Origin: an uncultured Brevibacillus sp.
GTDB taxonomy: Bacteria > Bacillota > Bacilli > Brevibacillales > Brevibacillaceae
DNA: 44,350 bases
Direction of reading: 5' to 3'
Assembly: GCA_946402065.1 (NCBI GenBank)
Contig: CAMIVR010000025.1
Span: 1-44,350, forward strand
Shown: in pieces, positions 33,703 through 41,140 of the stretch
Layout: every line of letters begins with the position of its first letter
How positions within the stretch are numbered: position 1 is the first letter of the stretch
Notes under the pieces: model-generated
What the model was told of the DNA's origin: nothing
The model's database searches: none
Seen by the model: the letters and a program-made list of their open reading frames with translations, nothing else
Made by a program: the position numbers and the translations under genes

Positions 33703-33718
33703 TGGCACGCATCATGCA
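33703..33718 (+). promoter_or_regulatory. Sigma-54 (RpoN) promoter
   Basis: TGGCACGCATCATGCA matches the -24/-12 consensus TGGCACG-N4-TTGCA with one mismatch. The invariant GG (33704-33705) and GC (33716-33717) have the required 10-nt gap. Transcription would start near 33729, just ahead of GAGGAGGT at 33741 and the ATG at 33753. Confidence 0.85.
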
Positions 33719-33752
33719 ACTAACGCTTGCCAAACGAGTAGAGGAGGTTTTT

Positions 33753-34916
33753 ATGACAAAGCCAAACGTATCCCTGCAGTCTGTCCAGGCAGTCGATGTG
33801 CACACACATCCGTTTATGCCCAACCGTGAGCCATTCAGTCAGGCGGATTTTGTCCGCATCCTGTCACTCGCCGTCATTCCGAATCAAATCCCGAACGACC
33901 TCGTTTTGCACAAGCATCAGCCGTTTCCTGGGGCCAACATGTGGGTCGAGATTCTCACCAGGCGCTTGGCCGCTTACTTGGGCTGTGAACCGAGCCTGGA
34001 AGCAGTTGTGGCACACCGCAACGAGCGCGCTGCCGACTTTCAAGCCTATACGAGGGCATTGTTTCAGGACGCCCAAGTAACCGGGCTTGTCGCAGATTTT
34101 GGCTACCCGCAGCCGCCGATCGACAAGCAAATGTTCGCAGATCTGTGCGGTGCAAGGATCTGGGAGATTTACCGGATCGAGCCCGTGATGGTCCGTTTGC
34201 GCAAGGAGTGCCATAGCTTTGGCGAGTTCTGCGAGCGCTATCGCGCGGATTTGCAGCAAGCGCTGAAACGGCCGGAAGTCGTCGGACTCAAGTCGATCAT
34301 CGCGTACCGCAGCGGTTTGGAGATCATGGCAAAAGACGAAGCGGCGGCAGGTGAATTGTGGGAGGATTTCCGCCAAAACGAACGGGCCGAGGCAAAGGCG
34401 CTGCGCGATTACTGCCTGCATATTGCCATGGAGGAGTGTACTCGCGCCGACAAAGTCATGCATATTCACACGGGCGTAGGCGACGGGGAAGTCGTGCTGC
34501 CGAAAGCAAGCCCCAGCTTCCTCATCGCCATGCTGCGCGACAAAAAGTATGCCGACACCAAGGTTCACCTCGTGCACGGCGGCTATCCGTGGATTGAGGA
34601 GGCGGCGTTTATCGTCAGTATCCTGCCGAACGTGTACATGGACATTTCCTTGCAAAATCCGTTTTCCGGGCATGGGGTCAAGCGAGCGCTCGCGCAAATC
34701 TTTGAGTTCGCTCCGTTTGACAAAGTGATGTACGGCTCGGATGCCTTTACGGTTCCGGAGATGAATTGGCTGGGCGTCCAGCTGTTCAAGGAATGCTTTG
34801 AGGACGTGCTGAATTCCTGGGTCGAGCGCGATTACATGGACAGCGAAAAGGCGCGGTATATCGGCGAGATGGTGCTGTATCGCAATTTTGAACGCGTGTA
34901 CCACAAACATTTATAA
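33753..34916 (+). CDS. FluG-type amidohydrolase (amidohydrolase 2 superfamily)
   Basis: Predicted metal-dependent TIM-barrel hydrolase. Metal motif VDVHTHPFM at the N-terminus, a second histidine block MHIHTGVGDGE, LVHGGYPWIEEAAF, and the C-terminal MYGSDAFTVPEMNW with the catalytic aspartate match the family whose members form the N-terminal half of fungal FluG and plant nodulin/glutamine-synthetase fusions. Here the glutamine-synthetase-like half is a separate gene (39390). ATG at 33753 follows GAGGAGGT; length 387 aa. It is driven by a sigma-54 promoter and followed 85 nt later by an insertion sequence. Likely function: hydrolysis of an amide or gamma-glutamyl intermediate in the same pathway. 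Confidence 0.85.
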   Translation: MTKPNVSLQSVQAVDVHTHPFMPNREPFSQADFVRILSLAVIPNQIPNDLVLHKHQPFPGANMWVEILTRRLAAYLGCEPSLEAVVAHRNERAADFQAYTRALFQDAQVTGLVADFGYPQPPIDKQMFADLCGARIWEIYRIEPVMVRLRKECHSFGEFCERYRADLQQALKRPEVVGLKSIIAYRSGLEIMAKDEAAAGELWEDFRQNERAEAKALRDYCLHIAMEECTRADKVMHIHTGVGDGEVVLPKASPSFLIAMLRDKKYADTKVHLVHGGYPWIEEAAFIVSILPNVYMDISLQNPFSGHGVKRALAQIFEFAPFDKVMYGSDAFTVPEMNWLGVQLFKECFEDVLNSWVERDYMDSEKARYIGEMVLYRNFERVYHKHL

Positions 34917-34951
34917 TAGGCTCTCGGAATTAGACAGGGGTTAAAGGGGAG

Positions 34952-35001
34952 ATGACGGAGGAAATAAGGAAATTAGTGCTGGAAATTATGGATAATGAAA
35001 A
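34952..35001 (+). other. Possible start of an interrupted small ORF
   Basis: ATG at 34952 after AAAGGGGAG opens MTEEIRKLVLEIMDNEN and then runs into the presumed insertion-sequence end. It may be a gene start cut off by the insertion, or chance; no match is recognised across the element. Confidence 0.2.
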
Positions 35002-36635
35002 CCAGTTTCAAAAAAGAGCAGACTCCGCCAATTTGCCAAACGGTATTTTTCAAAAATTTAGGCGGCTGTTGGGCAAATCGTGGATTTCAGTTTGTCCCAT
35101 TCGTCCTTCTGGCTCACGTACCAGGCATCCATGTGCTGGCAGATCATAATGCCGTAAATTCGCATGTACCACATCATGGTTGAGCGATGCCGACCGGATT
35201 CCAGCTTGTAATCGACTTTCTCCCGCTTGTTGGAACGCTCAATGGACGTGCGGCGCTTGTAAACCAGTTTCCACTTTTCCGAATCGCGTGGCGTTTTTGG
35301 AAACAGCCGTGGATCATCACTAGTTTTCGTGTAGAAGGTGCGACCGAACTTGGCTGTAGAACAGCCGCAGTCGGGCGAACATCTCCACTTGCGACGATGA
35401 AGCTTGCGATCCGTGCCGTTTGGCTTCATTTCCTTTCCCTTCGGGCAAATCGGAATCCCCTTGGGGGAAATGCGAATATCGCTTGCCGTTTTGCTTACGG
35501 TGTTCTTCTTGGAACGAACATTCAAATCAATGAAGGGCTCCATGCCTTGGTGTTCCAACAGAAGATAGATGGATTCCGCATCGTGAGCGGCATCCAGAAG
35601 CATTTTGTCTACCGCGCCCAAGGTGAAACGTTGCTTGAATTCAACTGCGCTTATGACCAGACTGACCGCATCATGCCGCGAGGCAGGCTGAAGTCTTGGA
35701 TATAGGGGTAAATCGTGTTTGCTGTCTGCCGCAGAGATCATGTACAGGTGGTAACCGTTAAAGTATCTCTCACGGGCACTGTCCCAGCCCGAGTTGCAGT
35801 CGGGTTGGGAGTAAATGCGAGGATGGTTGCATTCGGCTATACCGCGGGCGCGACAATCGCAAGACGGTTTGCTTCGGGGATAGGCTGCGGTGACGATCGG
35901 CGTGCCATCGCCGGCTGCGCTAAGCGCCGAGAGGTCCCCGAGCAAACCGAACTTCGCCGACATCGAAACAATCTGAGATTGAAAAAAATCAAATAGCTTG
36001 TCGGCAGGCAAAGCCGTTTTTTTATCGGCGTGACGCATCATCCATTTCACTAAGCGCTCGACTCTGCCGGGTGTTGTGGTGGGGGCTTTCTCGCCTTTCT
36101 TCTTACCCTTCTTGGCTTTACCTTTGCGTTTGCGTTGTTTCTTGGGTTTGAGGTGCTTGTCTACAGCAGGCCAAAGCCGGTCGAAAAAGTCGTAGAACGT
36201 GCCGACGCCGGGAAGATCGTCCAAAGGGAAGCCGCTTAGGATGGCATAAATCGGCGTACGTTTCAACTCGTTGACCCATTCGGTGATGCCCATCTCGGGA
36301 TTGGTCATGAGAAGCAACAGGTAGGAACGTAGCAAAGACGCGGGATCGCGGGCTGCAGGCCCCTGATCCGAGTAATCGTCCTGTAGCAGGGTCGTGATGG
36401 CAGAAAGATCCGTCATCCAGAGCTTAGCAGCAAGCGGCCAATCTTTGTTGATGAGGACAACACCGGGACCGTAATGGGTGCGAAGCTGATGAAGAACCAA
36501 AGCTTGGTAATCCGAATGCGGAACCAATACAGGTTTCAAGTCAACACGCTCCAATCGCGAGTAGTAAGGGGCATACCCTTTCACGCGATTTTGGAGAATT
36601 TTGGGATTTGTCAAGCGTTTTTTTGAGAAATCAGC
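35002..36635. mobile_element. Insertion sequence (DDE type), about 1.6 kb
   Basis: One transposase gene on the minus strand fills the element. Ends are uncertain. The best pair of imperfect terminal repeats is CCAGTTTCAAAAAAGAGC (from 35002) against the complement of the stretch ending near 36634 (CTGATTTCTCAAAAAAACGC); a second shared block ATTTyTCAAAAA occurs at 35045-35056 and 36620-36631. No target duplication could be identified. It sits between a sigma-54-driven gene and the permease operon, in opposite orientation. Confidence 0.7.
35058..36614 (-). CDS. DDE transposase
   Basis: Transposase of 518 aa with an RNase-H-like DDE core: the first aspartate in AAGDGTPIVTAAYPRS, the second in DKMLLDAAHDAESIYLLL, and the glutamate in YKRRTSIERSNKREKVDYKL. 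A cysteine-rich insert (CDCRARGIAECNH and CSPDCGCS) and a lysine-rich linker (KPKKQRKRKGKAKKGKKK) lie between. The N-terminal ARDPASLLRSYLLLLMTNP resembles the IS1182/IS5/IS4 superfamily, but I cannot name the family. The frame begins with TTG at 36614 without a clear binding site, as is common for tightly limited transposases. It is complete, without stops, so the element may still be active. Confidence 0.88.
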   Translation of the reverse strand: MTNPKILQNRVKGYAPYYSRLERVDLKPVLVPHSDYQALVLHQLRTHYGPGVVLINKDWPLAAKLWMTDLSAITTLLQDDYSDQGPAARDPASLLRSYLLLLMTNPEMGITEWVNELKRTPIYAILSGFPLDDLPGVGTFYDFFDRLWPAVDKHLKPKKQRKRKGKAKKGKKKGEKAPTTTPGRVERLVKWMMRHADKKTALPADKLFDFFQSQIVSMSAKFGLLGDLSALSAAGDGTPIVTAAYPRSKPSCDCRARGIAECNHPRIYSQPDCNSGWDSARERYFNGYHLYMISAADSKHDLPLYPRLQPASRHDAVSLVISAVEFKQRFTLGAVDKMLLDAAHDAESIYLLLEHQGMEPFIDLNVRSKKNTVSKTASDIRISPKGIPICPKGKEMKPNGTDRKLHRRKWRCSPDCGCSTAKFGRTFYTKTSDDPRLFPKTPRDSEKWKLVYKRRTSIERSNKREKVDYKLESGRHRSTMMWYMRIYGIMICQHMDAWYVSQKDEWDKLKSTICPTAA

Positions 36636-36676
36636 CCCATTTCAAAATTATTTTTTTCCAATTCGAAACGGGGCTG
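36632..36676. repeat. Inverted repeat next to the insertion sequence
   Basis: CAGCCCCATTTC (36632-36643) pairs with GAAACGGGGCTG (36665-36676) with one mismatch, around a 21-nt T-rich loop. It abuts the right end of the element and could be a subterminal palindrome or the preferred hairpin target. Confidence 0.55.
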
Positions 36677-36687
36677 CAATAAAAAAT

Positions 36688-36765
36688 CCCCCTACAAAAG
36701 TAGGAGGAGAGCAGTTTGGATGAGGCAGGGAGACCCTTGTCCCATCTACCTCGGCGAATGCCGAG
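36688..36765 (+). promoter_or_regulatory. Structured leader upstream of the permease gene
   Basis: CCCCCTAC-AAAA-GTAGGAGG (36688-36707) folds an AGGAGG sequence into a hairpin; on the minus strand the six A before it make this a terminator for transcripts leaving the region leftwards. A second tight hairpin CTCGGC-GAAT-GCCGAG lies at 36750-36765, 32 nt before the permease start. An ATG at 36720 between them is in frame with the permease. Whether this is regulatory is unknown. Confidence 0.35.
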
Positions 36766-36797
36766 AGGCTATTTATAAAGTAAGGGAGGGCAATGGG

Positions 36798-38159
36798 ATG
36801 AGCAGCAAAACCGAATTGTTGGAACTGGCACCGGAGCGAAAACTCGGTTTTTGGCATGTATGGGCCCTGGGTGTCGGGGCTGTCATTGGCGATGGCGTCT
36901 TTCTGCTGATGGGCCAAGGCATCGCCATGGCCGGTCCGGGAGCGATTGTCGCGTATCTGGTCGCCGGGTTTTCGCAGTTTTTTCTGATGATCGCTTTGGG
37001 GGAGCTGGCGGTCGGCATGCCGAATGCCGGTGCGATGTCGCAGTGGGTCGAACGGTTCATGGGCCGCTGGTGGGGATTTCTGTCAGGCTTCACGTTCGGT
37101 ATCGGTTGGGTCATCGCTGGAGGCAGCGTCGGCTTGGCGCTAGGCAAAATCACCATGTGGTTCTTCCCGCAGCTGCAAGGTGAAGTATGGCCGGTCATCA
37201 TTGCGATCCTGTTTATTACACTGTTTGCACTGATCAATATACTCGGTGCCGATTTGGCGGCAAGTACGCAATTGTACCTCGTTATTATCATGACAGTGGT
37301 GATGGCCCTGTTCTCGCTGATCGGACTGAAGGATATCAATCCGGCCAACTTCACCCCGTTGTTTCCGCATGGCATGGATGGCTTCTGGTCGGCGATCCCG
37401 CTCGGCACGTATGCGTATCTCGGAGCCGTCACACTGACGACTGCCGGCGCTGAATGCAAGAATCCACGGGATCTGCCGCGCGCATTGGTCTGGTCGAGCA
37501 TCACGTTTCTCGCCCTCTACACGCTGGCGCAAATTGTCCTGCAGGGCTTGATACCGTGGGATCAGATCACGATGGACAGCTCGCCGTTTACGGAAGCGGC
37601 TGGTATCGTATTCGGCTTCGCAGGAGCGTTCATCATGAACCTGACGGCCTGGATCGCGGCAGCGACCTGCATCCTGATGGGAACGATGTACGGGGCATCG
37701 CGGATTTTCTTTGCCCAGGCGCGTGACGGCCACCTTCCGGCAGTGTTTGGGTACCTGCATCCGAAATGGAAAACACCGGTGTACAGTATCGCGGCCGTGT
37801 GGGCGGTCTCAGTACTGCTCGTCGTACTCGGCTTTTTCAACGCGGATCTGCTCTATGTCGAGCTGTCCAACCAGATGGTGCTCGCCTGGCTCGTCTCCTG
37901 GACTCTCGCGCTAATCGCGGCGATTCTCTACCGCAAGCACCATGGAAGCGAAGTGGCGAATCTCTCCTGGAAGCAGCCGCTCTACCCGCTGTTCCCGATA
38001 CTCGGCTTTATCGGTATTCTGATCGTCTGCTACGGAACCGTCGTGGGTTCACCGATGACGGCTGTGCGCGGGGTGATTTGGATGGGCGTACTGTTCGCGC
38101 TGTTCCGCTTCTTGAACAAGAATGCTGCAACGAGTTCATCTGCAAAACGGTCAGCCTGA
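36798..38159 (+). CDS. APC family amino acid/amine permease
   Basis: Integral membrane transporter with about 12 hydrophobic segments. The opening LGFWHVWALGVGAVIGDGVFLLMGQG, with the unwound glycine-rich helix 1, and GELAVGMPNAGAMSQWVERFMG are typical of the amino acid-polyamine-organocation superfamily. ATG at 36798 follows AAGGGAGGG; an in-frame ATG at 36720 would add 26 hydrophilic residues and is less likely. Length 453 aa. It is the first gene of an operon with an M20 amidohydrolase and a glutamine-synthetase-like ligase, so it probably imports the amine or amino acid handled by them. Confidence 0.9.
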   Translation: MSSKTELLELAPERKLGFWHVWALGVGAVIGDGVFLLMGQGIAMAGPGAIVAYLVAGFSQFFLMIALGELAVGMPNAGAMSQWVERFMGRWWGFLSGFTFGIGWVIAGGSVGLALGKITMWFFPQLQGEVWPVIIAILFITLFALINILGADLAASTQLYLVIIMTVVMALFSLIGLKDINPANFTPLFPHGMDGFWSAIPLGTYAYLGAVTLTTAGAECKNPRDLPRALVWSSITFLALYTLAQIVLQGLIPWDQITMDSSPFTEAAGIVFGFAGAFIMNLTAWIAAATCILMGTMYGASRIFFAQARDGHLPAVFGYLHPKWKTPVYSIAAVWAVSVLLVVLGFFNADLLYVELSNQMVLAWLVSWTLALIAAILYRKHHGSEVANLSWKQPLYPLFPILGFIGILIVCYGTVVGSPMTAVRGVIWMGVLFALFRFLNKNAATSSSAKRSA

Positions 38160-38190
38160 TAAATCGAACGATGCAAGGAGGGGGCAAACT

Positions 38191-39384
38191 TTGAATACAA
38201 TTGATCCAAATGACGTAGAGCTGGACGAATCGCTCGTTCGGCAGCTTGTCGCCATAAGACGTCATCTCCATCGGCATCCGGAGCTGTCCTTTCAGGAACA
38301 CGCGACGTGCAGCTACATCATCGAGCGTCTTGCTGCCTGGGGCATACCGTATCAGCGGATTGGCGATACCGGGGTGTTTGTCGATATTATCGGCGAATCA
38401 GGAGACGGCCCGCACATCGGCATCCGGGCAGATATCGATGCGCTGCCCATCGAGGAGCGGACAGGGCTGCCGTTTGCTTCCGAGCAGCCGGGCGTGATGC
38501 ACGCATGCGGACATGACGGACATACAACGATCCTGCTGGGAACCGTCTTTCAACTGAATCGGCTAAAGGATCGGCTAAGCGGGCGTGTGCGCTGCGTCTT
38601 TCAACCCGGCGAAGAGCTGGAAGGTGCCGCCGCACAACTAATCCAGCTCGGGGTGCTGGACAATCCGCGCGTCGATGCCATGCTCGCTCTGCACCTATGG
38701 CCGCATCTCCCCTTTGGCACGATCGGTGTCAAATACGGCACGATCACGGCATCGTGTGATGATTTCAGCATGGAAATCCTGGGCAAAGGCGGTCACAGCG
38801 CCCGGCCGCATCAAGGCATTGACGCGATCGCCGTTAGCGGCCACTTGCTGCAAGCCATTTCCTTGCTCGTCACCAAGGCCAACAATCCGGTCGATCCGGT
38901 CGTGGTACACGTAGGGAAAATCCAAGGGGGCACGGCGAGCAACGTCATTGCCGATCGCGTGGTGATGGAAGGAACAGTCCGCGCCCTGACGCAAGAGACG
39001 AGGGAACGGGTAAAGCAACAGCTTCAGTCGCTGGCGGAGAACGTCGCGAAAACGTACGGAGCCAAGGCGAGCATTCGCTATTCGGATGGCTACTGCCCGG
39101 TTGTAAACGACGAGCGCGTGACCGGTATGCTGGAGCAAAGTGCGAAAGTATTGCTGGGAGCGGGCCACGTTCATGTACTGCCTGTGCCATCGATGGGAGC
39201 AGACGACTTCGGGGCATTTGCCGAGCAGGTACCGAGCAGCTATTTTCGCTTGGGGATCCGGCAAGCCGATCAACCGTGCTTCGATTTGCATCATCCGGAA
39301 TTTCAATTTGCCGATGAGATCATTCCGGTCGGTGTCCGCGTGTTTACGTGGACCGTACTGAACGGGTTACAGAAAGGAATGTAG
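38191..39384 (+). CDS. M20 family amidohydrolase (N-acyl-amino acid/IAA-amino acid hydrolase type)
   Basis: Cytosolic dinuclear-metal hydrolase that cuts amide bonds of N-acyl amino acids. Blocks seen: RRHLHRHPELSFQEH, GIRADIDALPIEERTGLPFAS, HACGHDGHTTILLG (metal ligands), VFQPGEELEGAAAQLI (catalytic glutamate pair EE) and MGADDFGAFAEQVPSSYFRLG. TTG at 38191 is taken as the start since AAGGAGGGGG ends 6 nt before it; there is no ATG near. Length 397 aa. It sits between permease (32-nt gap) and ligase (5-nt gap). In a gamma-glutamylation pathway it could release glutamate from the gamma-glutamyl intermediate. Confidence 0.9.
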   Translation: MNTIDPNDVELDESLVRQLVAIRRHLHRHPELSFQEHATCSYIIERLAAWGIPYQRIGDTGVFVDIIGESGDGPHIGIRADIDALPIEERTGLPFASEQPGVMHACGHDGHTTILLGTVFQLNRLKDRLSGRVRCVFQPGEELEGAAAQLIQLGVLDNPRVDAMLALHLWPHLPFGTIGVKYGTITASCDDFSMEILGKGGHSARPHQGIDAIAVSGHLLQAISLLVTKANNPVDPVVVHVGKIQGGTASNVIADRVVMEGTVRALTQETRERVKQQLQSLAENVAKTYGAKASIRYSDGYCPVVNDERVTGMLEQSAKVLLGAGHVHVLPVPSMGADDFGAFAEQVPSSYFRLGIRQADQPCFDLHHPEFQFADEIIPVGVRVFTWTVLNGLQKGM

Positions 39385-39389
39385 CGACG

Positions 39390-40736
39390 ATGATGACAAA
39401 AGAAAAGGTACTGGAAATCGTTGAGAATCAGAACATTGAGTTTATTCGCGTGGAGTTTTTGGATTACGCCGGTTTGACGCGGGCACGCACCGTGCGACGA
39501 GCCCAACTGAAGGAAGCAATGGAAAAAGGAATTAATTTCAGTACGGCAGCGATGAGCTTTGACAGCTTTGACGACCTGATTCCGAATCCGATGTACAGCC
39601 AGCAGGACGGGGACGTGTTTGCCATTCCCGATCCGAGTACGTTTGCGATCGTGCCGTACCGGAAAAATACCGCCCGGATGTTTTGTGACCTGACGGATGT
39701 GAATGGCGACCCGTGGGCCGGCTGCCCGCGCACCGTGCTTAAGCGTCTGCTGCAAGAAGTTGAATCGCTTCTTGGCGGGACGATGCACATGGCCTTTGAA
39801 CAGGAAGCGTATTTGCTTACGGACGTTGACGGCGAGCTTCAGCCTGCGGACGGGAGCCTGTGTTTTTCTACAGACGGCGCGGATATTCAAGAAGCGTTCT
39901 TGCAGGATTTCGTCTATTCGCTTGAAGCGATGGGAGTGGCGACCGAGCAATTTTCCAGCGAATACGGACCGGGCCAGCTCGAGATCAATCTGAAGTACGC
40001 ACCGGCGTTGAAAGCGACTGATGATCAGGTGACATTCAAGCAACTGTTCAAGCACATAGCACGTGATCACGGCATGGTCGGCACACTGGCGCCGAAGCCG
40101 TTTCAGCACCTGCCGGGTAGTGGACTGCATATTCACATGAGCCTGTACGACGCTGCCGGGGAGAACTTGTTTGAAGACTTCAGCGATCAACGCGGCCTGG
40201 ACTTGTCGGAAAAAGCGTATTTGTTTATCGGCGGCATCCTGAAGCACGCATCCTCGCTCGTCGCGATTGGCGCACCGAGCATCAACTCGTACAAACGCAT
40301 GCAGCCGGGTTCCTGGGCACCGGCCCATATATGCTACGGTGCGGGCAATCGCTCGGTACTGGTGCGGATTCCCGAAAAGCGCCGATCCAGACGGTTTGAG
40401 TACCGGGCCGCAGATGGCACCTGCAATCCTTATCTGCTCGCTGCGTGCCTGGTCGCCGCCGGACTTCACGGCATTCAAAGCCGCATGGACCCGGGCGAGC
40501 CGATTACGCAGGACGTCAGCGTGATGGGTGAGGTGGAATTGAAGGAACGAGGTATCGGCTGGATTCCGCGCAGTCTGAATCAGGCGATCGATTGTCTGGC
40601 CGAGGATACAATATTGGCGGAGACGATCGGGCGTTCGATCTGGGAAGAGTTTATTAAAATCAAGCGCAATGAATGGGCGAAGTACTGCCGGCAGGTAAGC
40701 GAGTGGGAACGACGTTTCTTTGCTGAACGGTTCTAG
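39390..40736 (+). CDS. Glutamine synthetase-like ligase (probable gamma-glutamyl-amine ligase)
   Basis: Member of the glutamine synthetase type I/III-like superfamily, 448 aa. The N-terminal beta-grasp (FIRVEFLDYAGLTRARTV) and catalytic domain are recognisable: EQEAYLL and SEYGPGQLEINL (metal glutamates), GSGLHIHMSLYD (metal histidine), NSYKRMQPGSWAP and RRFEYRAADGTCNPYLLAA. Regulatory features of true GlnA, such as the adenylylation-loop tyrosine, are not seen. The family includes gamma-glutamylputrescine and gamma-glutamylanilide synthetases and the C-terminal half of FluG. ATG at 39390 follows AGAAAGGA and lies 5 nt after the M20 stop. The operon context favours amine gamma-glutamylation over ammonia assimilation. 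Confidence 0.88.
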   Translation: MMTKEKVLEIVENQNIEFIRVEFLDYAGLTRARTVRRAQLKEAMEKGINFSTAAMSFDSFDDLIPNPMYSQQDGDVFAIPDPSTFAIVPYRKNTARMFCDLTDVNGDPWAGCPRTVLKRLLQEVESLLGGTMHMAFEQEAYLLTDVDGELQPADGSLCFSTDGADIQEAFLQDFVYSLEAMGVATEQFSSEYGPGQLEINLKYAPALKATDDQVTFKQLFKHIARDHGMVGTLAPKPFQHLPGSGLHIHMSLYDAAGENLFEDFSDQRGLDLSEKAYLFIGGILKHASSLVAIGAPSINSYKRMQPGSWAPAHICYGAGNRSVLVRIPEKRRSRRFEYRAADGTCNPYLLAACLVAAGLHGIQSRMDPGEPITQDVSVMGEVELKERGIGWIPRSLNQAIDCLAEDTILAETIGRSIWEEFIKIKRNEWAKYCRQVSEWERRFFAERF

Positions 40737-40780
40737 CATACGAGTCATCCGTACCCGTCTTCCAGGGGGAAGCGGGAACC

Positions 40781-40834
40781 GGCAGCCACACTCCAGCACT
40801 TTCTAAAGGAGCTGGTGAAGTGGCTGCCTTTTTA
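40781..40834 (+). terminator. Intrinsic terminator of the permease-M20-ligase operon
   Basis: GGCAGCCAC (40781-40789) pairs perfectly with GTGGCTGCC (40820-40828), with an inner CCAGC/GCTGG stem, followed by TTTTTA. It begins 44 nt after the ligase stop. Confidence 0.88.
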
Positions 40835-41079
40835 CCAGTTTGCCGCTCGCGAAGCATCGTGATATGTACAATATGGTAAGGATTGTGCCAGGCAAAAACG
40901 AAAGGACCACGTCCAGCGTTCATATCCCGCTCTCGGGCTGAAGGCAAGTGCGGGTGAATTCGGCCGCAGGGGTCGAACGCAGCAGAAACGTTAAACGGCG
41001 GTTCAACTGCTCGATCACCGCGAGCGATGCCTCGAATTGAAACGTTTTGCCGTCCAGCAGCTCCGTTAGGCTGCATCCA
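40832..41079 (-). pseudogene. Remnant of a YfiT-type DinB metal-dependent transferase
   Basis: Two frames on the minus strand join into the C-terminal half of a YfiT/BstA-like bacillithiol transferase: LLDGKTFQFEASLAVIEQL and LLRSTPAAEFTRTCLQPESG (41079 to about 40923), then in a second frame FVFAWHNPYHIVHITMLRER, which carries the family's metal histidines. A further slip near the end is needed to reach a W-stop at 40832. The N-terminal half is gone. With at least one frameshift and a missing 5' end this is a decayed gene, squeezed between the ligase operon terminator and the nitrilase gene. Confidence 0.75.
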
Positions 41080-41140
41080 GCTATTGAGTCATTCCGCCAA
41101 TTATCGTAATGTAAGGGAGACAAGCAAGGAGGAATGAACC

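Noticed and set aside
33864..34910. 348-codon open frame antisense to the amidohydrolase gene
   Set aside because: Mirror of a well-supported gene on the plus strand; no family match or ribosome site.
36720..36797. Upstream start for the permease at 36720
   Set aside because: It adds 26 hydrophilic residues with no match to APC N-termini; AAGGGAGGG before 36798 is better placed.
39303..40799. 498-codon open frame antisense to the glutamine-synthetase-like gene
   Set aside because: No recognisable domain, cysteine- and arginine-rich composition; explained by codon bias of the real gene.
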